Numbered from the stretch's first letter, positions 33,471-46,273 are shown. The stretch: DNA of 64,000 bases from Siphonodentalium dalli (GCA_032622095.1 CP136061.1:237816609-237880608); one strand, 5' to 3'. The notes: generated from the letters alone by a model not told the origin. Translations and numbers: made by a program.

Positions 33471-33515
33471 GATACAAGGACACAGACGTTTTCAGCTACA
33501 GGTTACTTTAATATG
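33471..33515 (+). CDS. Receptor exon 3: 45-bp micro-exon
   Basis: Exactly 45 bp, flanked by TTTCATTACAG and GTAAGT, phase 0 on both sides. It encodes DTRTQTFSATGYFNM, the beta-2 segment that normally reads like DE.NQ...T..W. The next exon supplies the following W-x-D. A 45-bp exon at this place is a hallmark of nAChR genes, which supports both the call and the boundaries. Confidence 0.9.
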
Positions 33516-33643
33516 GTAAGTACAATACCGATGCTTCCTCCCATGCATGTGACGTATATACGTAGGGACATTGGGATCTCCCTCAATATCAGATTCCGTC
33601 AACATTTTAAAGATATTGTATCTCTTCCTAATAAGTTTTATAT

Positions 33644-33955
33644 AGTGAAATTTTAATTCAATTCAATAATTATCACGAAATCGGCTCACATATGTCGCCT
33701 AAATCATGCAATCTTGATCTCGAGCTTGATTTCCAGATAACAATTGAATTGAATAGAATTAAAATTTCACAAGTCTATAAATGTGTTACAATCTTATTTA
33801 TATGATCAATTCTGGAGAATTGTACGGCACATCATATGCCTAGTTAATATATGTTCTCAACTAATGTATTTCACAGTCAAGGCGAAGGTTTCAGCTCGAG
33901 ATCTAGATTGAATGATTTAGGCGACTTTTGTGAGCCGATTTCGTGATAAACATTG
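33644..33955. repeat. Inverted repeats sharing TATCACGAAATCGGCTCACA
   Basis: Two overlapping fold-backs. GTGAAATTTTAATTCAATTC (about 33646) pairs with its inverse near 33752-33771. The stretch TATCACGAAATCGGCTCACA...CTCGAGC (about 33671-33725) pairs with its inverse at about 33896-33950. Probably a decayed foldback element. Start of intron 3. Confidence 0.65.
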
Positions 33956-34350
33956 AATTTATTTTTTTCTGGAAATTTTTAAAGCGACACAAAGCTAATC
34001 GGCTAAACAAGTCACATATGAACGGGCTGGGATCATGTCGACCTTCACATATACTGTGAAATATGATCTGTATACGGGCGTAGTCAGTCCAAGTTTCCTT
34101 CCATGTAAACCAGCTAGTGAAATCGAAGTCGAAGTACGGTTGCTTTACTCTTCTTAAAGCGTAAATCACCCGCTCATATGAAATCACCAATGACAATAAT
34201 AAAATGTCACAATTGTGAAAGTAATCTGGTATATTCCATTGAAAAAATATTTGTTCTGAACAAGAGTTGTCAACTAAAAGTAGTACTTTAATGTGAACAA
34301 TATTTCAAAAGAATACGAATTAATTTGACCCCGTGAACTTCATAACGGTT

Positions 34351-37300
34351 CGGCTCTTCTCTAGACGTAAGCAAACAAATCAAATGTGAGGTTCTCATTA
34401 ATGTGCCCCAACGACCACATCCCCGGCCCCCCAATAACACACCCACTACATTCATTAACGATCACAGCCCCGGTCCCCCAATAACACACCCACTACATTC
34501 ATTAACGACTACATCCCCGGTCCCCCAATAACACACCCACTACATTCATTAACGACCACATCCCCGGTCCCCCAATAACACACCCACTACATTCATTAAC
34601 GACCACATCCCCGGTCCCACAATAACACACCCACTACATTCATTAACGACCACAGCCCCTGTCCCCCAATAACACACCCACTACATTCATTAACGACCAC
34701 AGCCCCGGTCCCCCAATAACACACCCACTACATTCATTAACGACCACATCCCCGGTCCCACAATAACACACCCACTACATTCATTAACGACCACATCCCC
34801 GGTCCCACAATAACACACCCACTACATTCATTAACGACCACAGCCCCGGTCCCCCAATAACACACCCTCTACATTCATTAACGACCACATCCCCGGTCCC
34901 ACAATAACACACCACTACATTCATTAACGAGCACATCCCCGGTCCCACAATAACATACCCACTACATTCATTAACGATCACAGCCCCGGTCCCCCAATAA
35001 CACACCCACTACATTCATTAACGACCACACCCCCGGTCCCCCAATAACACACCCTCTACATTCATTAACGACCACATCCCCGGTCCCCCAATAACACACC
35101 ACTACATTCATTAACGATCACAGCCCCGGTCCCCCAATAACACACCCACTACATTCATTAACGACCACATCCCCGGTCCCCCAATAACACACCCACTACA
35201 TTCATTAACGACCACATCCCCGGTCCCACAATAACATACCCACTACATTCATTAACGACCACAGCCCCGGTCCCCCAATAACACACCCACTACATTCATT
35301 AACGACCACATCCCCGGTCCCCCAATAACACACCACTACATTCATTAACGACCACATCCCCGGTCCCACAATAACATACCCACTACATTCATTAACGACC
35401 ACAGCCCCGGTCCCCCAATAACACACCACTACATTCATTAACGATCACATCCCCGGTCCCCCAATAACACACCACTACATTCATTAACGACCACAGCCCC
35501 GGTCCCCCAATAACACACCCACTATATTCATTAACGACCACATCCCCGGTCCCCCAATAACACACCCACTACATTCATTAACGACCACAGCCCCGGTCCC
35601 CCAATAACACACCACTACATTCATTAACGATCACAGCCCCGTTCCCCCAATAACACACCCACTACATTCATTAACGACCACATCCCCGGTCCCCCAATAA
35701 CACACCACTACATTCATTAACGATCACAGCCCCGGTCCCCCAATAACACACCCACTACATTCATTAACGACCACATCCCCGGTCCCCCAATAACACACCC
35801 ACTACATTCATTAACGATCACAGCCCCTGTCCCACAATAACACACCCACTACATTCATTAACGACCACATCCCCGGTCCCCCAATAACACACCCACTACA
35901 TTCATTAACGATCACAGCCCCTGTCCCACAATAACACACCCACTACATTCATTAACGACCACAGCCCCGGTCCCCCAATAACACACCCACTACATTCATT
36001 AACGACCACATCCCCGGTCCCACAATAACATACACACTACATTCATTAACGATCACAGCCCCGGTCCCCCAATAACACACCACTACATTCATTAACGATC
36101 ACAGCCCCGGTCCCCCAATAACACACCACTACATTCATTAACGACCACAGCCCCGGTCCCCCAATAACACACCCACTATATTCATTAACGACCACATCCC
36201 CGGTCCCCCAATAACACACCCACTACATTCATTAACGACCACAGCCCCGGTCCCCCAATAACATACCACTACATTCATTAACGATCACAACCCCGTTCCC
36301 CCAATAACACACCCACTACATTCATTAACGACCACATCCCCGGTCCCCCAATAACACACCCACTATATTCATTAACGACCACATCCCCGGTCCCCCAATA
36401 ACACACCCACTACATTCATTAACGACCACATCCCCGGTCCCCCAATAACACACCCACTACATTCATTAACGACCACATCCCCGGTCCCACAATAACACAC
36501 CCACTACATTCATTAACGACCACATCCCCGGTCCCACAATAACATACCCACTACATTCATTAACGATCACAGCCCCGGTCCCCCAATAACACACCCACTA
36601 CATTCATTAACGACCACAACCCCGGTCCCCCAATAACACACCCACTACATTCATTAACGACCACAGTCCCGGTCCCCCAATAACACACCACTACATTCAT
36701 TAACGATCACAGCCCCGGTCCCCCAATAACACACCACTACATTCATTAACGACCACATCCCCGGTCCCCCAATAACACACCACTACATTCATTAACGATC
36801 ACAGCCCCGGTCCCCCAATAACACACCACTACATTCATTAACGACCACATCCCCGGTCCCCCAATAACACACCCACTACATTCATTAACGATCACAGCCC
36901 CGGTCCCCCAATAACACACCACTACATTCATTAACGATCACAGCCCCGGTCCCCCAATAACACACCCACTACATTCATTAACGACCACAGCCCCTGTCCC
37001 CCAATAACACACCCACTACATTCATTAACGACCACAACCCCGGTCCCCCAATAACACACCCACTACATTCATTAACGACCACAGCCCCTGTCCCCCAATA
37101 ACACACCCACTACATTCATTAACGACCACAGCCCCGGTCCCACAATAACACACCCATGCACTACATTCATTAACGGCCACAGCCCCGGTCCCCCAATAAC
37201 ACACCCACTATATTCATTAACGATCACATCCCCGGTCCCCCAATAACACACCCACTACATTCATTAACGATCACAGCCCCGGTCCCACAATAACACACCC

Positions 37301-38529
37301 ACTACATTCATTAACGACCACATCCCCGGTCCCCCAATAACACACCCACTACATTCATTAACGATCACAGCCCCGTTCCCCCAATAACACACCCACTACA
37401 TTCATTAACGACCACAGCCCCGGTCCCCCAATAACACACCCACTACATTCATTAATGACCACATCCCCGGTCCCACAATAACATACCCACTACATTCATT
37501 AACGACCACAGCCCCGATCCCCCAATAACACACCACTACATTCATTAACGATCACAGCCCCGGTCCCCCAATAACACACCACTACATTCATTAACGACCA
37601 CAGCCCCGGTCCCCCAATAACACACCCACTATATTCATTAACGACCACATCCCCGGTCCCCCAATAACACACCCACTACATTCATTAACGACCACAGCCC
37701 CGGTCCCCCAATAACACACAACTACATTCATTAACGATCACAGCCCCGTTCCCCCAATAACACACCCACTACATTCATTAACGACCACATCCCCGGTCCC
37801 CCAATAACACACCCACTACATTCATTTCTTATATTTATATAGCTTTTTGATGATTTATTCTCATAAAAAAGCTGAGTGTATTCTTATTTATTTTCACAAA
37901 ATCTGCCCAGAATTTGAGACTAGCTCACTCAGCATTTTAAGTCAGCCCAGTATAATATTTTCAAGCAATTAGTAACGATAACGTGATCGATATAAATAAC
38001 TGGATTCACATGCAATTCGGCTGAACTTGGAAAAACACGCCCAATTCTGCTGCTGGCAGTTGACCAATCAGCAATGAGGATTTAGTGTAACACAGACGGG
38101 CTATGTAAATATTCCTAATTATACGGCATATTATGTGCGCAATATATAACAACAGTAAGATTATAATACATAGTTTTGACCATAAGATATCCTACAATAA
38201 TTTGTACTCAATGGACGGATTCTTATTTTTTATTGGATTTTAAAACTGGGAGGTGGGGAAATTTGGAGTTTGTTTACATTTTGATTATGATTACGATTGA
38301 CCTGATGGACTACCACGAAATAACGATTAGAAACAAACAGATTACACATGAGGTTATTCCTAATTACACGGCATATCATGTTCACAGTATATAATAACAG
38401 TTAGATTATAATACATCATTTTGACCATAAGATATCACTCTTTCCGAATTGTGTTTAATGTATCATTTTGTACTGATTTGTGTGATAAAGTCGATTAAAA
38501 TTGACGAAAACTCCCACCACTGGATCTGT
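34351..38529. repeat. Tandem unit 1: 47-bp minisatellite block plus 703-bp flank
   Basis: A leader (CGGCTCTTCTCTAGACGTAA to about 34396) is followed by a ~3.4-kb array at 34397-37826 of a 46/47-bp unit containing CATTAACGACCACATCCCCG and GTCCCCCAATAACACACCC. There are roughly 73 units, and many variants are mixed along the array (CACATCCCC or CACAGCCCC; CACCCACT or CACCACT; TCCCCC or TCCCAC). A 703-bp non-repeat flank follows (37827-38529). The flank itself contains a ~95-bp internal duplication around GACCATAAGATATC (38100-38196 and 38348-38445). Intron 3. Confidence 0.95.
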
Positions 38530-38530
38530 A

Positions 38531-41500
38531 CGGCTCTTATCTAGACGTAAGCAAACAAATCAAATGTGAGGTTCTCATTAATGTGCCCCAACGACCACAT
38601 CCCCGGTCCCCCAATAACACACCCACTACATTCATTAACGATCACAGCCCCGGTCCCCCAATAACACACCCACTACATTCATTAACGACTACATCCCCGG
38701 TCCCCCAATAACACACCCTCTACATTCATTAACGACCACAGTCCCGGTCCCCCAATAACACACCACTACATTCATTAACGATCACAGCCCCGGTCCCCCA
38801 ATAACACACCACTACATTCATTAACGACCACATCCCCGGTCCCCCAATAACACACCACTACATTCATTAACGACCACAGCCCCGGTCTCCCAATAACACA
38901 CCACTACATTCGTTAACGATCACAGCCCCGGTCCCCCAATAACACACCACTACATTCATTAACGACCACAGCCCCGGTCCCCCAATAACACACCCACTAT
39001 ATTCATTAACGACCACATCCCCGGTCCCCCAATAACATACCCACTACATTCATTAACGACCACATCCCCGGTCCCCCAATAACACACCACTACATTCATT
39101 AATGACCACAGCCCCGGTCCCCCAATAACACACCACTACATTCATTAACGACCACAGCCCCGGTCCCCCAATAACACACCACTATATTCATTAACGATCA
39201 CAGCCCCGGTCCCCCAATAACACACCCACTACATTCATTAACGACTACATCCCCGGTCCCCCAATAACACACCCACTACATTCATTAACGACCACATCCC
39301 CGGTCCCCCAATAACACACCCACTACATTCATTAACGATCACAGCCCCTGTCCCCCAATAACACACCCACTACATTCATTAACGACCACATCCCCGGTCC
39401 CCCAATAACACACCCACTATATTCATTAACGACCACATCCCCGGTCCCCCAATAACACACCCACTACATTCATTAACGACCACAGCCCCGGTCCCCCAAT
39501 AACACACCCACTATATTCATTAACGACCACATCCCCGGTCCCCCAATAACATACCCACTACATTCATTAACGATCACAGCCCCGGTCCCCCAATAACACA
39601 CCACTACATTCATTAACGACCACAGCCCCGGTCCCACAATAACACACCCACTATATTCATTAACGACCACATCCCCGGTCCCCCAATAACATACCCACTA
39701 CATTCATTAACGACCACAGCCCCGGTCCCACAATAACACACCCACTACATTCATTAACGACCACAGCCCCGGTCCCCCAATAACACACCCACTATATTCA
39801 TTAACGACCACATCCCCGGTCCCCCAATAACACACCCACTATATTCATTAACGACCACAGCCCCGGTCCCCCAATAACACACCCACTACATTCATTAACG
39901 AACACATCCCCGGTCCCACAATAACATACCCACTACATTCATTAACGACCACAGCCCCGGTCCCCCAATAACACACCACTACATTCATTAACGATCACAG
40001 CCCCGGTCCCCCAATAACACACCACTACATTCATTAACGACCACAGCCCCGGTCCCCCAATAACACACCCACTATATTCATTAACGACCACATCCCCGGT
40101 CCCCCAATAACACACCCACTACATTCATTAACGACCACAGCCCCGGTCCCCCAATAACACACCACTACATTCATTAACGATCACAGCCCCGTTCCCCCAA
40201 TAACACACCCACTACATTCATTAACGACCACATCCCCGGCCCCCCAATAACACACCCACTACATTCATTAACGACCACAGCCCCGGTCCCCCAATAACAC
40301 ACCACTACATCCATTAACGATCACAGCCCCGTTCCCCCAATAACACACCCACTACATTCATTAACGACCACATCCCCGGTCCCCCAATAACACACCCACT
40401 ACATTCATTAACGACCACAGCCCCGGTCCCCCAATAACACACCCACTACATTCATTAACGACCACATCCCCGGTCCCACAATAACATACCCACTACATTC
40501 ATTAACGACCACAGCCCCGGTCCGCCAATAACACACCACTACATTCATTAACGATCACAGCCCCGGTCCCCCAATAACACACCACTACATTCATTAACGA
40601 CCACAGCCCCGGTCCCTCAATAACACACCCACTATATTCATTAACGACCACATCCCCGGTCCCCCAATAACACACCCACTACATTCATTAACGACCACAG
40701 CCCCGGTCCCCCAATAACACACCACTACATTCATTAACGATCACAGCCCCGTTCCCCCAATAACACACCCACTACATTCATTAACGACCACATCCCCGGT
40801 CCCCCAATAACACACTCACTACATTCATTTCTTATATTTATATAGCTTTTTGATGATTTATTCTCATAAAAAAGCTGAGTGTATTCTTATTTATTTTCAC
40901 AAAATCTGCCCAGAATTTGAGACTAGCTCACTCAGCATATTAAGTCAGCCCAGTATAATATTTTCAAGCAATTAGTAACGATAACGTGATCGATATAAAT
41001 AACTGGATTCACATGCAATTCGGCTGAACTTGGAAAAACATGCCCAATTCTGCTGCTGGCAGTTGACCAATCAGCGATGAGGATTTAGTGTAACACAGAC
41101 GGGCTATGTAAATATTCCTAATTATACGGCATATTATGTGCGCAATATATAACAATAGTAAGATTATAATACATAGTTTTGACCATAAGATATCCTACAA
41201 TAATTTGTACTCAATGGACGGATTCTTATCTTTTATTGGATTTTAAAACTGGGAGGTGGGGAATCCTGAGTTTGTTTTCATTTTGATTTTGATTACGATT
41301 GACCTGATGGACTACCACGAAATAACGATTAGAAACAAACAGATTACACATGAGGTTATTCCTAATTACACGGCATATTATGTTCACAGTATATAATAAC
41401 AGTTAGATTATAATACATCATTTTGACCATAAGATATCACTCTTTCCGAATTGTGTTTAATGTATCATTTTGTACTGATTTGTGTGATAAAGTCGATTAA

Positions 41501-41531
41501 AATTGACGAAAACTCCCACCACTGGATCTGT
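38531..41531. repeat. Tandem unit 2: second minisatellite block plus flank
   Basis: A second copy of the whole unit: leader CGGCTCTTATCTAGACGTAA, array of about 48 units (38577-40828), and a 703-bp flank (40829-41531) nearly identical to that of unit 1. Array lengths differ between the two units while flanks agree to within a few substitutions, so the block duplicated recently and the arrays then changed in copy number. Frames of 60-77 codons in the arrays are repeat shadows. Confidence 0.95.
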
Positions 41532-42049
41532 GCATAAAGTATGCTATGTAAGAGTAAGGCAACCGCACTTAACATAAACCTGAACCGATTTAACTAGCTG
41601 GTTTACGTCGCAGAAAAATGTAAAATTTGATACATGTAATTTATCTAATGATAGTTTATGAGTAACTAGGATTATTCATTACAGATCCCATCAGGAGTAT
41701 ATCCAGGCGTCTCGCTTTAAATCGCCCATAACAGGAAGTAATAATTCGCAAATAAACTTCCTCGTTTCTATGTAAACATCACGTGACTAATCTCGCTCTC
41801 ATTGCAAGTCCACGTGAATATTCAATCTAGTTCGGCGTCAAAACGCCAAATGAAGTTCCTGACTCGATTTAGTCGGGAGTGTAGGCATCTGGTTTGAATA
41901 AGTCATAGTTACTTATAAAACTGTAATTTGATAAATTATATCTATCAAATTTTACATGTTTATGTCGTAACACAACTTCTTCAAACCAGATACCACTAGG
42001 GTTAATACATTTCATAGCAGTGTAAGCAACTGGAGGAGGGTGTAAATTC

Positions 42050-42975
42050 GAGTCAAAGATGCATCAAACACAGATAAGAAATTCTAGAAATTACATAACG
42101 TATAAACACACTTCCTATGATATCACCCTTGGCAACTCGCCGAATGGAAGTTACAAACACTTTAATATTTTGAGACAAATAAATTTCTGATGTCTCCGGG
42201 CAACTTTCTGTGGCTTCAAATAAAACTTTGCGAAGGTAGAGTCCCGTGTTCAATCAGCCGCTTCAAGAACTTGGTGAAGAGGTGCTCACTTGAAAAGTGC
42301 ACAGGATGGGCACACACTACGAGTAGAATGTCCGTTGACACGAGGTTTGTCGAGACCAGACTGTAAATAACAGAACTGAATTACCTCAACCAGCCATTTT
42401 AAAATTGTCTGACTGGTGACTACTTTGAACTGAGCTCGCATAGATAGAAACAGCGACTGAGTGTCCTGAATGTCAAGCGTATATACGAGGGCATTTAGTA
42501 GCTCTGAGATAATATCGAATTGTCCGCTCAGCTAGGATCAAGTTGCTTGCACTTCGCATACCTGGAAATAAATAACTTCACAGAATGATGTGACGGTCAA
42601 TCCGGGTCGTGTGAAAGTAACACCTCGCTCATGTATTTGCATGAAACGAGAGTCTACTTGTAACGATATCAGGTCACTCTCGAGGGAAGGGCGTGATGGC
42701 TATCAGAAAGCATGTCTCCCATGTCGGTAATATTAGGGAGCCATCTATCATGGGCTCGAACTTATAGAGTTTCTAAAACAAGAGATAAATCCCGTGTAGG
42801 TAATAATGAACGGACATGTGGGCGTTCGTTAAACACAACATTTATCATTCGTATGATAACCGGATGTTGACCAATCCGATGACCTTCAACTGTGCTAAGA
42901 TTGATGAAAACGATAGAACGGTAACCATTGCTAGTAGAGTGTTTGAAGCCTTGCTCAAATATATGTGTCATAAAG
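42050..42975 (-). pseudogene. DIRS tyrosine recombinase, degraded
   Basis: Minus-strand frame with STSNGYRSIVFINLSTVEGH and VIIRMINVVFNERPHVRSLL near 42810-42930, the N-terminal (SAM-like) part of DIRS recombinases. LQVDSRFMQIHERGVTFTRP near 42620-42670 belongs to the catalytic domain. A possible further piece is NIKVFVTSIRRVAKGDIIG near 42140. The frame is broken near 42770 and the active-site region cannot be followed. Confidence 0.65.
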
Positions 42976-43254
42976 GCATTAAAGATATCTTAACGGGATC
43001 AATGGATTGTCAACGACACCCGCTACAGAACAGTCGAAATTTGGAATTGTATCCTTTCCGAGTGCCTTGTCGCCATGGGGCAACATAAAAAAAACTTTTG
43101 AGACACCGTCGAAAATCCCTTATCCGACAACTGTTGTCTGATACCAGCCATACAGTCGATTGGGGGTACTGGGAATGTGACATCAGGGCTTTGTCCTTTC
43201 TCTATGAGATAAAAGCGACGGTATGTCCGGTAGTTGATATGCCGGACTTTCATC

Positions 43255-44070
43255 AGGCTCAGTAATTGGGATACCAATGTTGACGAGGCCACCGCGGAGC
43301 AATCAGAATTACTCAGGAATCTCCCTGTTGAATATTATGTAGTACACGGGGTATGAGTGGAATTGGAGGGAATGCATACGCAAACAGATTTGTCCAATGA
43401 ACAGACAGCGCATCGGTTACCCAGGCTTCGCTGTGGAGTTTCCACGAGCCAAACAGTGAAGTTTGTTTGTTTGTCGAGGTCGCAAACAATTGAGATTGGG
43501 TCGCCCCATTTAAAACAAATGACTGCTTGAACCACGTGTGGCCTTTAGTGGGCCGACAGGCATTGTCGGCTGAGTATATCTGCTGAGGAAGTCTGACCCC
43601 CCCCCCCACAGTAAGAGGCAGTCGTGTTGCAGGTCTTGGTCCCACAAACGTAGTGTAAGTTGACACAGGTCTGGGTATTTCGTGCCCCCTTGCTTGATTA
43701 TATATTGGACCACCGAGACATTGTCCGACCGTATCGTAATAGTTTTTCGCTCTGAGTCAGGAAATTACTCAGTGTCCTTAATACTGATTTCATTTCCAAG
43801 ATATTTATATGCTGACATTTCTCGAGCTGTGTCCATTGGCCTTGTACTATTTGATTCCCGGGATATCCCTTGATGGCGCATCTGTGACTATATTGACTAT
43901 CAGTGTACTCATTGTCGGTCCTGTTACCTGAACCTGCGATCTGTGTGATCCCAAAAGAACTCTCCGATACATTCGAGGATTGTGTCTGACTCCCATTGGA
44001 GATAGAAGCAGAAGGTTTAGTCTTCTTGAACTTCTTCTTGAGGTTCTTCGTCGCATCTTGTCTTGGTGGT
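43255..44070 (-). pseudogene. DIRS RNase H-like domain, frameshifted
   Basis: Minus-strand blocks HINILEMKSVLRTLSNF (about 43790), NVSVVQYIIKQGGTKYPDL (about 43710), a block around FVLNGATQSQLFATSTNKQT (about 43490), VTDALSVHWTNLFAYAFPPI (about 43390) and VILIAPRWPRQHWYPNY (about 43270). These match the RNase H and post-RNase-H signatures of DIRS polyproteins. Frame changes occur near 43740, 43600 and 43315. Confidence 0.8.
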
Positions 44071-44099
44071 GACGCTCTTCGTATAGGACGAGAAACATC

Positions 44100-45337
44100 A
44101 GGAAGCAAGTCATCCAGCTGTTCATGTCTTTCCTTCCGGGATTGAAGGAAAGGTTTGAAGCCTTCACCAAGAACACCCTCACTTGTCAGAGATATAGATT
44201 CGATAACTGCTGGTGATCATCGACATCAAACAGTGCAGTGTCAGAAAGAGTGGCGGAACGTCGTGCCAAATGGTGAAACGCAGCAGTACGACCTAACTGG
44301 TCTAGACATCTGGTGGACATGCTAAAAATGTTTTTGTTCTGTTGCATGCAAACAGTGCGTTCAGAGTCTTCTGAGACATTTTTGTATCAATTTACCACAA
44401 TACCAGTTGAATATACAACTGGATAACGATACCTGTTAGAGACGCTTGTTGTTCATTGTAGGTCAGACGCTCCAATTTGCTATAACTGTAGGAGTAGAGC
44501 TGGGTGTGAGCGCGAATGAAGGCTGCTCCTTTGCCATGGCGTTCAACCAGAACTCCTTCCACCATACGATCCAAGGAAGAACATTTTTCTGAACTGTCAT
44601 TTGAGGGAAACAAGTTCAGGCATTCATCTTAATAACACGAGCGTGATATTGGAGTCAAGAATATCCGTATGGATCAGGAGGGGAGATTTTTCTTGGCACG
44701 AATGCCGGGGTGGGTGGGTGTTCGATCGATGATACCAACAGGGTGGGTGTACAAAAATGGTCGGAAAAAAACTTCCGAAAACGGAAAAAATCAGCATACG
44801 TGCCTGAACATTTTTCCGACCCACACCCCCCCCCCCCGTTTGGATGTCGTCAAACGCAAGACCTAACTTGGATTCTTCCGGCCGGATAACACATGCTGCA
44901 CCAAAAATATCTTTGAGACCTTTTTGAACAATAACAGTTGCTGACCTAGTATTATGAATGTCATCAGCTTCTTCTTCTTCTTCGTGAGATGAATCAAACG
45001 ATTAATTGTGTCCACGTTCGTGGAGACTGATCATGCCCCCTCATATCCTGGGTATTCTCCAGGTGAGCGAGGATTACACAGCTGTGAACTATCCACTTTA
45101 TTGTTGGCATTCATCATACCCGCTTGAAGAACTTCTACGAAGTTACGAAGCTCAGTTGTCATACAATTGATTTGCTGACCTTAAAAGCTGACTATAATAA
45201 ATTAATGGAGCCTGTCGGTTGTCAATTTCATATCTAAAGCGTCCGCTTTCGAAATTCTTTTTCTCAAGGTCATCAACCACATCTTCGGACGGATTGGGTA
45301 TAGACAACCGCGACATTATAATGTCGGCTTCTGTCAT
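44100..45337 (-). pseudogene. DIRS gag-like region, degraded
   Basis: Minus-strand pieces of a gag-like ORF: MTEADIIMSRLSIPNPSEDV at the start (about 45337), then broken frames around 44392-44613 (SSLDRMVEGVLVERHGKGAA), then a basic, Ser-rich tail near 44000-44110 (RRASPPRQDATKNLKKKFKK). A short G/C-homopolymer MITE interrupts it at 44690-44850. Assignment rests mainly on position, ahead of RNase H and recombinase. Confidence 0.5.
44690..44850. mobile_element. Short G/C-homopolymer MITE in the DIRS element
   Basis: GGCACGAATGCCGGGGTGGG, then GTACAAAAATGGTCGGAAAA, then ACGTGCCTGAACATTTTTCC and a C-run. The same words occur inverted at 19128-19290. Imperfect self-complementarity (GGCACG.../...CGTGCC) suggests a small foldback MITE. 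Confidence 0.6.
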
Positions 45338-45626
45338 AATATTTGAATAGAAATATTCGGACGATGTTAGCGTTTGACGCCGAAGAAAAGATTGAATATA
45401 CGTCGATTCGCAGTGAGAGCGAGGTTAGTCAAGTGATGTTTGCATCGAAACGAGGAAGTTTCGTTGCGCATGCGCAAGCGAATTATTACTTTCTGTTATG
45501 GGCGATTTGAGGCGACAAACTTGGATATAATCCTGATGGTATCTGGTTTGAATAAATTGCGCTACGACATACAACTTGGACTAGGGTGTAAACTAATCTA
45601 CATTTATGCGATTTCTGTTCTTTTAG

Positions 45627-45736
45627 CAATGGAACGACTCGAGGCTGGAGTGGGATGAAACCGCGTATAGCGGCGTCAATCTGCTTGTCAGTGATGAGTG
45701 GACAGTCTGGAGACCTCCCGTGGTCATTAGTAACGA
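45627..45736 (+). CDS. Receptor exon 4: loop D to loop A
   Basis: 110 bp, the standard length for nAChR exon 4, between TTCTTTTAG and GTAAGT. It encodes residues 86-122 (last codon split). QWNDSRLEWDE is the loop-D W-x-D-x-R-L-x-W block. SDEWTVWRPPVVISNE is the loop-A region, where most family members have IWxPD and this one has VWRPP. N-glycosylation site NDS at residue 88. The right inverted repeat of a DIRS-like element ends only about 80 bp upstream. An overlapping frame at 45440-45658 is a shadow. Confidence 0.94.
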
Positions 45737-45919
45737 GTAAGTAAATTCCGAAGCCTTATTTCACCTTACCATACAAATTAAAAATATTTAAAATCACCAT
45801 CACCCTCCTAACTTGTACTAGATATATAAATATTGCCGTTGGATGTTGGTGTGGCTGTTTATATGAACGTCGTTGTACTAGGTATATGGACGTCGTCACA
45901 CGACAATGGGGAGACTATT

Positions 45920-46196
45920 GTTAAAGAATATAAGAACTAATTATAAAAAAAAATTACAAAATTGTTAAGAAATAAAAGAAAAAATTATAAAACTTATTAT
46001 AGAATGTAAGAAAAATTTATAAGAATGTAAGAAAAAATGATAAAAAAAAAAATGATAACAAATTGCTAAAGAATGTAAGAAAAATTGATAAAAAAAAAAA
46101 GATAAAAAAAATTGTTAGGCCAATGCATTCTCTTGTATATGCGAGGCGACATATGGTCGACTCGTATATATAAGAGAATGCATTGGCACAGGGTCT
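45920..46196. repeat. Stand-alone palindrome module with degenerate AT leader
   Basis: At 46118-46184 one copy of the ~67-bp module (CCAATGCATTCTCTTGTATA...ATAAGAGAATGCATTGG) with three or four changes in the stem, followed by GCACAGGGT as in the TTAA MITEs. To its left are several degenerate copies of the AT-rich spacer (AAATTGTTA, AGAATGTAAGAAAAA) in tandem. No TTAA terminus is seen. Intron 4. Confidence 0.75.
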
Positions 46197-46273
46197 TTAG
46201 CGTTGCGCAAGGGCTGCTCCCGTCATGAAAGGTTTAATGTTTTCCCTCAGCATGAAGAGATTTAAGACTGGAC

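Larger units (their letters stand above)
41685..45555 (-). mobile_element. DIRS-like retroelement with inverted terminal repeats, RT lacking
   Basis: A 3.9-kb element in intron 3, antisense to the receptor. Inverted terminal repeats: left 41687-41846 and right 45367-45538, for example TCGCCCATAACAGGAAGTAA against TTACTTTCTGTTATGGGCGA. GGTATCTGGTTTGAATA at the right end recurs direct (41884) and inverted (41977-41996) next to the left repeat. This resembles the internal complementary region of DIRS1. Order on the minus strand is gag-like, RNase H-like, then tyrosine recombinase. I see no reverse transcriptase block between gag and RNase H, and several frames are broken, so the copy is defective. 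Confidence 0.85.

Noticed and set aside
34784-39670. 60-77 codon frames such as NECSGYVIVGPGM on the minus strand
   Set aside because: The period of 46-47 bp is not a multiple of three and frames end at random. Minisatellite shadows.
34397-40828. CRISPR-like array of regularly spaced repeats
   Set aside because: The whole 47 bp is repeat with no unique spacers, the genome is eukaryotic, and no cas genes exist.
45440-45658. Open frame overlapping receptor exon 4
   Set aside because: It is in another frame and partly covers a DIRS terminal repeat. The homologous frame is the 45627-45736 exon.
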